From SG8-4 sp964598225 (GTDB taxonomy: Bacteria; Planctomycetota; Phycisphaerae; Sedimentisphaerales; Anaerobacaceae): a DNA stretch of 64,000 nucleotides. Location of the stretch: assembly GCA_964598225.1 (NCBI GenBank), contig CAZRBG010000001.1, positions 124,001 to 188,000 of the forward strand, in the 5' to 3' direction. Shown here one piece after another: positions 9,701-16,646 of this stretch; the first letter of the stretch is position 1, and each line of letters starts with the position of its first letter. The position numbers and the translations under genes were made by a program. The notes under the pieces are model-generated. The model made no database searches and was not told where the DNA came from. It saw nothing but the letters and a program-made list of their open reading frames with translations.

Positions 9701-10426
9701 ATGGAACTATCAGTCAATACTCAGACAGGCGTGAATCCGAATCAACTTAGAGATGCCGCTCCGCCGCGAGAGTTAACCGCCGAACAAGCGGATACCAGCC
9801 CAATCGAAACGCTGGATTTCGAAAATACCGCCGATTTAGAGCCTCTGGACGCGATCGTAGGACAGGATCGAGCCATGTCGGCGATAGAGATCGGCCTTGG
9901 CATACCTAAGGATGGCTACAATATATTCGTTGCCGGTCTCACTGGCACCGGCAAGATGGGCACCATCCGAAAGAGCCTCCAGAAGCGCCTGGACGGCTCC
10001 ACAGTTCCGGAAGATTGGGTATACGTGCACAACTTCGACAACCCCGATGAACCCTGGGCCGTTAAGCTGGCGCCGGGCAAGGCGAAGCAACTGCAGAAAG
10101 ATATGAATCGGCTCCTAGAACGCCTCAAAGAAGCCCTGCCCAAAGCGTTTCAACAGCAGGATTTCGGCACAGAGAAGGAACAGCTCAGCGAAAGATACCA
10201 GGACCGAATCGAGCAGCAGGCCGAACAAATCAGATCCAAGGCCAAAGAACACGGCTTCCAGGCGGTCTTCTCAGGCGGCGGAGGCGTGCAGTTCGTGCCG
10301 CTCATAGAAGGAAAACCCGCTGAGAGCAAGGAACAGATCGACAACCTGCCTGAAGAAGAAAGACAGAGGATCTCGGAAGGAGAAAAGGAGCTGTCAAAAG
10401 AAGTTACACGGATCACCCGCCAGTAG
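9701..10426 (+). CDS. Lon-like ATP-dependent protease, N-terminal part, ended by in-frame TAG
   Basis: This is the first 241 codons of an AAA_32-type Lon-like protease. It carries IVGQDRAMSAIEIGL and the Walker A-like GLTGTGK (about 79-85), then a coiled, Gln/Glu-rich insertion. Translation would stop at TAG 10424-10426 inside a helix reading ...TRITRQ-stop-REMMEN. The next codon stays in the same frame and the rest of the protein follows. The start at 9701 is preferred over 9683 because AAAGGA lies 4 bases before it. On its own this piece would have a nucleotide-binding loop but no protease. Explanations are a C-to-T nonsense mutation of a Gln codon, a sequence error, or readthrough. Confidence 0.8.
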   Translation: MELSVNTQTGVNPNQLRDAAPPRELTAEQADTSPIETLDFENTADLEPLDAIVGQDRAMSAIEIGLGIPKDGYNIFVAGLTGTGKMGTIRKSLQKRLDGSTVPEDWVYVHNFDNPDEPWAVKLAPGKAKQLQKDMNRLLERLKEALPKAFQQQDFGTEKEQLSERYQDRIEQQAEQIRSKAKEHGFQAVFSGGGGVQFVPLIEGKPAESKEQIDNLPEEERQRISEGEKELSKEVTRITRQ

Positions 10427-10432
10427 CGGGAG

Positions 10433-12232
10433 ATGATGGAAAACCTGGGCGAGGAGGTGCGCGACATAGAGCGCCAGTTTGCATCTTACGTGGTTGGTCC
10501 CATGATCGAAGGAATAAAAGAACCTTACCAGGATAACGAGCGTATCCTGCAATATCTCGACAGAGTAGCGGAACATATACTCGACAACCTTTCCGACTTC
10601 AAGGCAAAACCCAAGGGACCGGGCGGCGCCGGGGGCGTTCAGGCTATGATGATGGGTGGCGCCGGCGACGGCGAACCCAAGTTTCAGGAATATCAGGTGA
10701 ACTTGATCATCGATCACAGCGAGTCCAAAACCGCGCCGATAATCATCGAAGATGCTCCGACTTATCGCAATTTGTTCGGCAGCATCGACAGAACCGCAGA
10801 CCGGTACGGCCGGCTCGTTACCAATTTTACCCAGATAAAACCGGGAAGTATGCTTCGAGCTAACGGCGGGTACCTCGTATTCAACCTGGAGGATGCCCTG
10901 ACCGAACCCTTTGTCTACAAGAATCTCAAGCGGACGCTCAAGAGCGGCTACGTCCAGGTCGAAAGCTATAATCCCTGGCTGCCGTTCAGTGCCGGAGGTC
11001 TTCGTCCCGAGCCTATTTCGATCAATACGAAGGTGGTGGTCGTCGCTCGGCCTTTAGTTTATTACCTGCTGCGATTCTACGACGACGAATTCGCGTCAAT
11101 CTTCAAGATCAAAGCGGACTTCGGCACGGAGATGAACCGCGACGGCAAACAGGAACTCCAGTATGCCCGTTTCGTCGCCGCCCTGTCCAAAGATGAAAAG
11201 CTGCGCCCGCTGAACCGCGAAGCCGTCGAAGAAGTAATACGCTTTGGCAGTAAACAAGTCGCCGGCAAGAACAAGCTGCTGACGCGATTCTCCGAAATAG
11301 CGGACCTGCTCCGCGAGTCCGATTACTTCGCCAAGATCGAAGGATCGGATCTCGTGCAATTGTCGCACGTACGTCAGGCGCTTACAAACCGAATCTACCG
11401 CTCCGACCGAATCGCCGAGAAGATACGAGAACTGATCGATGAAGGCACGTTGCTGGTGGACACCGAGGGCAGCAAGCTCGGTCAGGTCAACGGCCTGGCG
11501 ATAGTGAACCTCGGAGACTACGCTTTCGGCAAGCCCAATCGAGTTACTGCATCGGTCGGACTGGGAGCGGACGGACTGATTAACATAGAGCGCGAAGCAA
11601 AACTCTCGGGCAGTACGCACGATAAAGGATTACTGATCCTCTCAGGATACCTGCGAAACATGTACGGCCGGCAAAGACCTCTGGCGCTTTCGGCTAGCAT
11701 CTGTCTCGAGCAAAGCTACGGCGGCGTCGAAGGCGACAGTGCCAGTTCGACCGAGCTTTTTGCATTGCTCTCGAACCTGGCTCAGGTACCGCTGAGACAG
11801 GATATTGCCGTAACCGGCTCGGTTAATCAGTGGGGCCAGATACAGGCCGTCGGCGGCGTCAACGAGAAAATAGAAGGATTTTTCGATGTATGCCGCGTGG
11901 TCGGGCTCAATTCGAAGCAGGGTGTCGGTATACCGGCAAGCAACGTCCGCAACCTTGTGCTGAGGCACGATGTACGGCAGGCTCTTGACGACGGTGAATT
12001 CCACGTCTATCCGATTGAAACCGTCGATCAGGGATTGGAACTGCTGACGGGCAAGAAAGCGGGATCGACGCAGGAAGAGGGCACGTTGCACTGGGTGATA
12101 GACCAGAGGCTTGATAACATGGCCAAGACTTTGCACAGATTCGCATCGCCTCACGAAAGCCGCCTCATTTCCGCCTCGCCCCCGCCGCCCGAAACACCGG
12201 GTCCGCCAAAGACGCCGGGCGACCAACCCTGA
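10433..12232 (+). CDS. Lon-like ATP-dependent protease, C-terminal part with Ser-Lys dyad
   Basis: This is the continuation, in the same frame, of the gene interrupted at 10424. The 599 codons from the first ATG after the stop contain the rest of the AAA+ module (RANGGYLVFNLEDAL) and an S16 Lon protease domain. Ser436 in GDSAS and Lys479 in NEKIEGF are 43 residues apart, the same spacing as the catalytic dyad of E. coli Lon. The C-terminus is Pro-rich. If made alone from 10433 it would lack the Walker A loop. The ancestral protein of roughly 840 residues matches the family length, and it would degrade misfolded proteins alongside the upstream Hsp20. Confidence 0.82.
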   Translation: MMENLGEEVRDIERQFASYVVGPMIEGIKEPYQDNERILQYLDRVAEHILDNLSDFKAKPKGPGGAGGVQAMMMGGAGDGEPKFQEYQVNLIIDHSESKTAPIIIEDAPTYRNLFGSIDRTADRYGRLVTNFTQIKPGSMLRANGGYLVFNLEDALTEPFVYKNLKRTLKSGYVQVESYNPWLPFSAGGLRPEPISINTKVVVVARPLVYYLLRFYDDEFASIFKIKADFGTEMNRDGKQELQYARFVAALSKDEKLRPLNREAVEEVIRFGSKQVAGKNKLLTRFSEIADLLRESDYFAKIEGSDLVQLSHVRQALTNRIYRSDRIAEKIRELIDEGTLLVDTEGSKLGQVNGLAIVNLGDYAFGKPNRVTASVGLGADGLINIEREAKLSGSTHDKGLLILSGYLRNMYGRQRPLALSASICLEQSYGGVEGDSASSTELFALLSNLAQVPLRQDIAVTGSVNQWGQIQAVGGVNEKIEGFFDVCRVVGLNSKQGVGIPASNVRNLVLRHDVRQALDDGEFHVYPIETVDQGLELLTGKKAGSTQEEGTLHWVIDQRLDNMAKTLHRFASPHESRLISASPPPPETPGPPKTPGDQP

Positions 12233-12454
12233 GACAAGTTGAGCCTGTCGGCAGAGAATTCGGGAATTCGCGATGGGCCAAGCGCATAAAGGCCCGGCGC
12301 GCCATCGTTCTCCGCTTTTCAAGTTAAATCTCTCTTCACCGGATCTGCGGAGGACGTTTGCTCGTCCTTGCCCGCTTACCGCGAATTTTCTTGCAATACT
12401 GACCCGTCGGATGTAGAATAAACTGAAATTTGTTGTGACGCTTAAAGCTGTTTT

Positions 12455-12525
12455 TGGGGAATAGTGTAATGGTAGCACGACTGACTCTGGATCAGTTAGT
12501 CGGGGTTCGAATCCCTGTTCCCCAG
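12455..12525 (+). tRNA. tRNA-Gln(CTG)
   Basis: A 71-base cloverleaf. The acceptor TGGGGAA pairs with TTCCCCA and the discriminator is G. The D-arm contains GTAATGGTAGCAC. The anticodon stem ACTGA/TCAGT closes the loop CTCTGGA, giving anticodon CTG (reads CAG). The T-arm is CGGGGTTCGAATCCCTG. The 3' CCA is not encoded, as TTG follows. The discriminator G and the U1-A72 end fit tRNA-Gln identity. It lies about 220 bp after the Lon-like gene and directly before the decayed Tat gene. Confidence 0.93.
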
Positions 12526-12529
12526 TTGC

Positions 12530-13003
12530 GAGCGGTAGCAATAAGCCGGATGGCTGAAGTGCTTTTCCAACTCGCCCAGGTATTCCAGATAGATATCGTA
12601 AATGGCCGGATTAGCACAGAAAGCGTCGGAATTCTGCTTGAGGTGCCGGCCTCCTTCATAGGTGATAAAGTCCAGCCCGTTCCCGAAATACGGCGCCGGG
12701 GCATAGGCCTGCGGCCTGACCTCGTGCGGATTTAGAAATTCGCTGCCGATGACCCGGATGTGTGTCTTGGCAAAGACGTGAGCCGTAGTGCCGCCGATGA
12801 CCGTAACCAGTCGATGCCGCCCGCCTCGAAAGTCCTGCGCGTTGCCAGATAAACCTCTTTGCGATCGCTGTGCTATTTGTCCGTGCCCCAGCCGCCGCCG
12901 TGCCCGCCAGGGCGACACTCGCGCCCAAGCCGCCGGTCTTTCGAAGGAACGAGCGGCGATCCAGACCATGTTGATTGTCATCGCATTTCTTGTTTTCAGT
13001 CAT
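12530..13003 (-). pseudogene. Decayed Tat-exported protein remnant
   Basis: Recognisable protein sequence is spread over all three minus-strand frames. The first has a start and Tat-type signal (DRRSFLRKTGGLGASVALAGTA, from 13003). A second frame reads DRKEVYLATRRTFEAGGIDW. A third runs from GGTTAHVFAKTHIRVIGSEF through YAPAPYFGNGLDFITYEGG to YLGELEKHFSH, then runs into tRNA sequence. At least two frameshifts and a lost C-terminus mean no intact product. The NGLDFITYEGG stretch resembles large secreted planctomycete proteins of carbohydrate-active type, but I cannot name the family. The deletion ends right at the tRNA-Gln 3' end. Confidence 0.7.
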
Positions 13004-13154
13004 ATGTCCTCAGCTTCATTTTTCAGGTTCTTGAGAGGTAGATATTGTAACCGCCGTTGCTCATCATTCAAGGAAGATAGAGATATAACCGCATTGGCTT
13101 GTGCTTTTGCTCGACCAAATCCGAAATTGGTGATATAATTCTTGAGACAAGAGT

Positions 13155-13195
13155 GGTGGGGCAATGCCACAAGGCGTCCGCAAGGGAGCCCCACC
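13155..13195. repeat. Hairpin-forming intergenic repeat
   Basis: An 8-bp perfect stem, GGTGGGGC (13155-13162) and GCCCCACC (13188-13195), encloses a 25-base loop. It sits just upstream of the FAD oxidoreductase. With no T-run it is more like a dispersed palindromic repeat than a terminator. Confidence 0.5.
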
Positions 13196-13221
13196 CTACT
13201 GAGTTGAAAGGTAATTGAAAT

Positions 13222-14631
13222 ATGGATCGTGGACTTAACAGACGTCAGGTCATTGGTTTGGGCGCCGCTATGGCGGGCGCGGGAATCTGCAAGGCGGACG
13301 AAACAACAAGTGATAACACGCAAAACGGCCGGACATATCGAGAGCCTGCGCGGGACGTTCCGATTGTCGAGCAGGCGGACGTGGTAGTCTGCGGAGCCGG
13401 CCCGGCGGGCGTAGCTGCGGCGATAGCGGCGGCAAGAAGCGGCGCGAAGACCCGGCTGCTCGAAGTCCACGGTTGTCTCGGCGGAGTGTGGACGGCGGGG
13501 CTGCTCTGCTGGATTCTCGATATGAAAGACAAGCCCGGCCTGCTTGTGGAGATAATGTCCAAAATCAAAGAGCGAAAAGCCGGTTACGTCAACGTGCCGG
13601 GCTATTCATTTGCATACGACGTCGAGCCGATGAAGCTGCTCCTTGAGCAGATGTGCGCCGAGGCGGGCGTCAAAGTACAACTGCATACGAGAGTAGCAGC
13701 GGCCGCCCGTGACGAACAGAATCGCCTTAAATTCGCCATAACCGACTCCAAGTCGGGAAGGCAGGCATGGGCGGCAAAGGTTTTTATCGACGCCACGGGA
13801 GACGGCGACCTCGCGGCACAGGCCGGATGCGGATTCGATATAGGCCGTCCTGCCGACGGTAAAACGCAGCCGATGAGCATGATGGCGATACTCGACGGCG
13901 TCCGGCACGAACAGATCAGCCGGTTCGTGCGCGGCACAGAATCCAACAGCAGCATACCCAAGCTGAAATTCCTCGCAGAGTTGCGTGAGGCCGGCGTGGA
14001 CCCGTCCTATGGCAAGCCGACGCTCTTTCGCATCCATAACGACCTGTTCTGTATGGCGGCGAACCACGAGTACGACGTCCTGCCGACAAGTGCGGCGGAT
14101 TTAACCGAGGCCACGCTCCGCGCGCGTGCCGAGATCAACCGCATCGTCGAGGCCCTTCGCAAGAAAGGCGGCGTGTGGAAAGACCTGCGCCTGGTCGCGA
14201 CGAACGAGCACATCGGCGTCCGCGAGGGCCGCCGCATACACGGCGTCTACACAGTCTCAGCGGCGGACCTCAAGCAGGGCATAAGACACGAGGACTCTAT
14301 CTGCAGAGTGTACTTCGGCGTGGACGTCCACTCGGTAAGCAAAACCGAAGGCAAAGGGATAACGCGCACAGGAGTGCGCAGCCGGGCGTACGACATTCCA
14401 CTGCGGGCTCTGATCGCTCGAGATGTAGACGGCCTGATGATGGCGGGCCGATGCATCAGCGGCGATTTCATCGCACATTCGAGTTATCGCGTAACCGGAA
14501 ACGCAGTAGCCCTGGGCCAGGCCGCCGGCGTCACCGCCGCAACAGCCGCCAAACAAAACCGCCTCCCAAAACACATCCCCTGGCAACAACTAAAACCCGA
14601 ACTGAACAAATTCAACACCCCTCGTTCCTGA
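13222..14631 (+). CDS. FAD-dependent oxidoreductase (FAD_oxidored family) with Tat-like leader
   Basis: This 469-residue flavoprotein has a twin-arginine-type N-terminus (LNRRQVIGLGAAMAGAGI), so it is probably exported. The dinucleotide-binding GAGPAG lies at 58-63 in VVVCGAGPAGVAAAIAAARSG. The family signature GGVWTAGLL follows, then DATGDGDLAAQAG. The C-terminal flavin-contacting GLMMAGRCISGDFIAHSSYRVTG segment ends with GNAVALGQAAG. Such proteins are abundant in planctomycetes and are thought to oxidise sugars or other small molecules; no substrate can be read here. It stands alone, flanked by the decayed gene and the SIR2 gene. The start is supported by AAAGG about 10 bases upstream. Confidence 0.88.
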   Translation: MDRGLNRRQVIGLGAAMAGAGICKADETTSDNTQNGRTYREPARDVPIVEQADVVVCGAGPAGVAAAIAAARSGAKTRLLEVHGCLGGVWTAGLLCWILDMKDKPGLLVEIMSKIKERKAGYVNVPGYSFAYDVEPMKLLLEQMCAEAGVKVQLHTRVAAAARDEQNRLKFAITDSKSGRQAWAAKVFIDATGDGDLAAQAGCGFDIGRPADGKTQPMSMMAILDGVRHEQISRFVRGTESNSSIPKLKFLAELREAGVDPSYGKPTLFRIHNDLFCMAANHEYDVLPTSAADLTEATLRARAEINRIVEALRKKGGVWKDLRLVATNEHIGVREGRRIHGVYTVSAADLKQGIRHEDSICRVYFGVDVHSVSKTEGKGITRTGVRSRAYDIPLRALIARDVDGLMMAGRCISGDFIAHSSYRVTGNAVALGQAAGVTAATAAKQNRLPKHIPWQQLKPELNKFNTPRS

Positions 14632-14860
14632 AGTCACTCAACCACTTACCTGCGCCAAGATTTCTCCCTGAGCCTATCGAACCGTATAAGATCTGCAAGT
14701 TAGTTTGAAAAAAATAAAATCAAAAAACAACAGCGGCTCCCCTCAAAACTGATTTCACAAAACGCGGATACAAATTATTGTCCCTGTTGTGCTCAAGAAT
14801 TTAGTTCCTTTGGGGTGATCCCGATTTTTCCGCGTTTAATTACAACTGCTTGTTGTACTT

Positions 14861-16204
14861 TTACATCCCATGCAAAAGATGCTTTACGTTGTGATATGAA
14901 TGTTGATCTGCTACGTTCTTAAGCTCCTTTACCATTTCTGTTGACAGCTCGCGTTTCCGGTTTTTCCATGTTTCGGCGGCCGACCACGATTTACCTGTAT
15001 CGGTCCCAACGTAATATCCGACACGTTGTAAGCCATACGCTGCTGTTTGAAAAAGGGCAGGTGGTATTTTGTCAACATCAAACAACGTCAAAATATCAAG
15101 AATTATCGAGAGGTTTTGTTTATAGCCTTCAAATGCGCCTCTGGGTTCTGAACGCTTCCATGTTTCGTCTATACACTTGTCTAAGAAAGATATAAAACCG
15201 GATACTAAATGGATGGGGGAGCGTGATAGAATGCGAATGGCGGTTTTTCTATATTTCTCGTCGTCGATAAACCTATCAATAAGAGAAGTGTTGGGGTCTG
15301 CGAGAGCTTGTGAAAGTTTTTGGATTGCATTTTTAGTCTCTTCTTCTTTCTTCTTTTCTGTATCGCGTACTGCCATATATTCTTCGAAAAAGTTCACAAG
15401 GTCGTTCGTATCAACGACCCAAATTCCGGACCGATCTCTGTAAGGCGACTGTCTTGGATTTTCTTTTCTAATTACCTGAATTACATCATGTGGAAAATCT
15501 CGCTTTTCTCCCAAGAATACGTTGTTCGACCAGTCTATTGCGGTCAAGACATTTACATCACCTAGGCCGTAACCTAGGAGCAGAGTGGTTGATTCTTTTA
15601 CTGTTAGCGCTAATTTGATTTGTCTGTATTCATTTGGCCTAAATAGAGATACGTAGTCTTCCTGAGTTATGATGATGTCCTCAGGGCTGGTTCGTATGCC
15701 GTGTAAATGGTAGACGGGGACAATTCCTCTTGGATTAGTAAGTTGATCAGACGGGCCGAGTGGAATCGATCTACCCGTTAATAGCGCTTCGATTACAAGG
15801 TCATAGTTTGTTGTTATAACCCATGATGGAGAAAGTGAGTCCAAATATGTACCAAACTTTTCTATGCGCTCACGATCTGGATACCAGCATGTCAGACTTG
15901 CAATGGCTTGTTTTAAACGACTTGCACCTTGAGAGAAAGTTTTATGTTTACTGTGTGCATAAGCTTGGCAAACGCGACTGGCTATTTCGGGATACCCGGC
16001 ACCTTGTTTTGGTATTGCATAGTAATTTACTTCAAGTTGTTCTGATGCTTTTTCAAGTAACTGGGCCCAAGACAATGCGACATCCTCTTCATCATTGAGA
16101 ACGGCCTTGCAGGAACCTGCGCCAACGAATAAACCTAAATTCCCGTAGCTAGCAGCAGATGAGATGATCTTCAGAACTTCGTCGCGTTTGAGTTTATTTT
16201 TCAC
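14861..16204 (-). CDS. SIR2-like domain protein (putative NADase, defence-type)
   Basis: A protein of about 447 residues with an N-terminal SIR2-type NAD-binding domain: GLFVGAGSC (27-35 counted from the GTG at 16213), WVITTNYD (131-138), the VYHLHG segment with the likely catalytic His171, and TTLLLGYGLGD (209-219). The remainder is helical with no named domain. Stand-alone SIR2 proteins of this type often deplete NAD+ during phage infection, but that role is inference here. The gene is visibly more AT-rich than its neighbours and sits beside a toxin-antitoxin remnant, suggesting acquisition. Start: GTG at 16204 has GGTGG 5 bases upstream; GTG at 16213 is the alternative. Confidence 0.8.
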   Translation of the reverse strand: MKNKLKRDEVLKIISSAASYGNLGLFVGAGSCKAVLNDEEDVALSWAQLLEKASEQLEVNYYAIPKQGAGYPEIASRVCQAYAHSKHKTFSQGASRLKQAIASLTCWYPDRERIEKFGTYLDSLSPSWVITTNYDLVIEALLTGRSIPLGPSDQLTNPRGIVPVYHLHGIRTSPEDIIITQEDYVSLFRPNEYRQIKLALTVKESTTLLLGYGLGDVNVLTAIDWSNNVFLGEKRDFPHDVIQVIRKENPRQSPYRDRSGIWVVDTNDLVNFFEEYMAVRDTEKKKEEETKNAIQKLSQALADPNTSLIDRFIDDEKYRKTAIRILSRSPIHLVSGFISFLDKCIDETWKRSEPRGAFEGYKQNLSIILDILTLFDVDKIPPALFQTAAYGLQRVGYYVGTDTGKSWSAAETWKNRKRELSTEMVKELKNVADQHSYHNVKHLLHGM

Positions 16205-16262
16205 TGTTACCACCAGGAGAATTATCTCTGGTACATTTTCTCATACACCGCCTAAATCCGTG

Positions 16263-16493
16263 TCAATTTGGGACTGAGGGATTTTGGGGTTGGCTCTCGC
16301 TGAAATTCACGACTTTGTGCTTGCTTTCCTTCTGCCTTTTTCGGAGGCGGTCGGCAAGCTTATTGAGATCGTTGCCACATTCGCGCGCGATCTCGTCTTT
16401 AGCTCTCCAAAGTTCTTCAATAATCGGATTCTTCATCGAATGTCTGCCGGCCAGAAAACTGATGAAACTTGTTTCTATGTAAACCTTTTCCAT
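16263..16493 (-). pseudogene. Fused toxin-antitoxin remnant (VapC PIN start joined to antitoxin-like tail)
   Basis: The 76-codon frame begins like a PIN-domain toxin (MEKVYIETSFISFLAGR, including the first catalytic Asp/Glu region), then after 19 residues continues from an internal Met as an antitoxin-like protein (NPIIEELWRAKDEIAREC followed by a Lys/Arg-rich helix). The PIN core and its remaining acidic residues are missing, so it cannot be an active nuclease. A TTGACG-N17-TATATA promoter (16529-16501) ends only 7 bases before the ATG, so the transcript could be leaderless. It may instead be a small functional antitoxin starting at 16436. Family assignment is by recognition of motifs only. 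Confidence 0.55.
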
Positions 16494-16500
16494 AACGTAA

Positions 16501-16529
16501 TATATATCAAATCTTAGGTGAAACGTCAA
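16501..16529 (-). promoter_or_regulatory. Sigma-70-type promoter before toxin-antitoxin remnant
   Basis: On the minus strand, TTGACG (16529-16524) and TATATA (16506-16501) are separated by 17 bases. The -10 box ends 7 bases before the ATG at 16493, implying a very short or absent leader. Confidence 0.5.
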
Positions 16530-16646
16530 CTATAATCCACTCCACACCATCTGGAAATGAAGCTGACCCTATCGCGCATATAACGGGCATCTTCTACTTG
16601 ACCGGTTGGATTCTGATCTACATAGGTGGAAACGGTTATTTGGAGG

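Noticed and set aside
9683..12232. TAG recoding (Gln or pyrrolysine) to explain the split Lon-like gene
   Set aside because: The antiporter and hsp20 genes upstream end with TAG at sensible lengths, and no pyrrolysine genes are present.
11642..12541. 299-codon minus-strand frame
   Set aside because: It runs antisense to the Lon-like protease and the tRNA; its residues are low-complexity shadow sequence.
12455..13003. Integrated genetic element at tRNA-Gln
   Set aside because: No integrase, phage gene or duplicated attachment sequence is visible; only a decayed gene remains.
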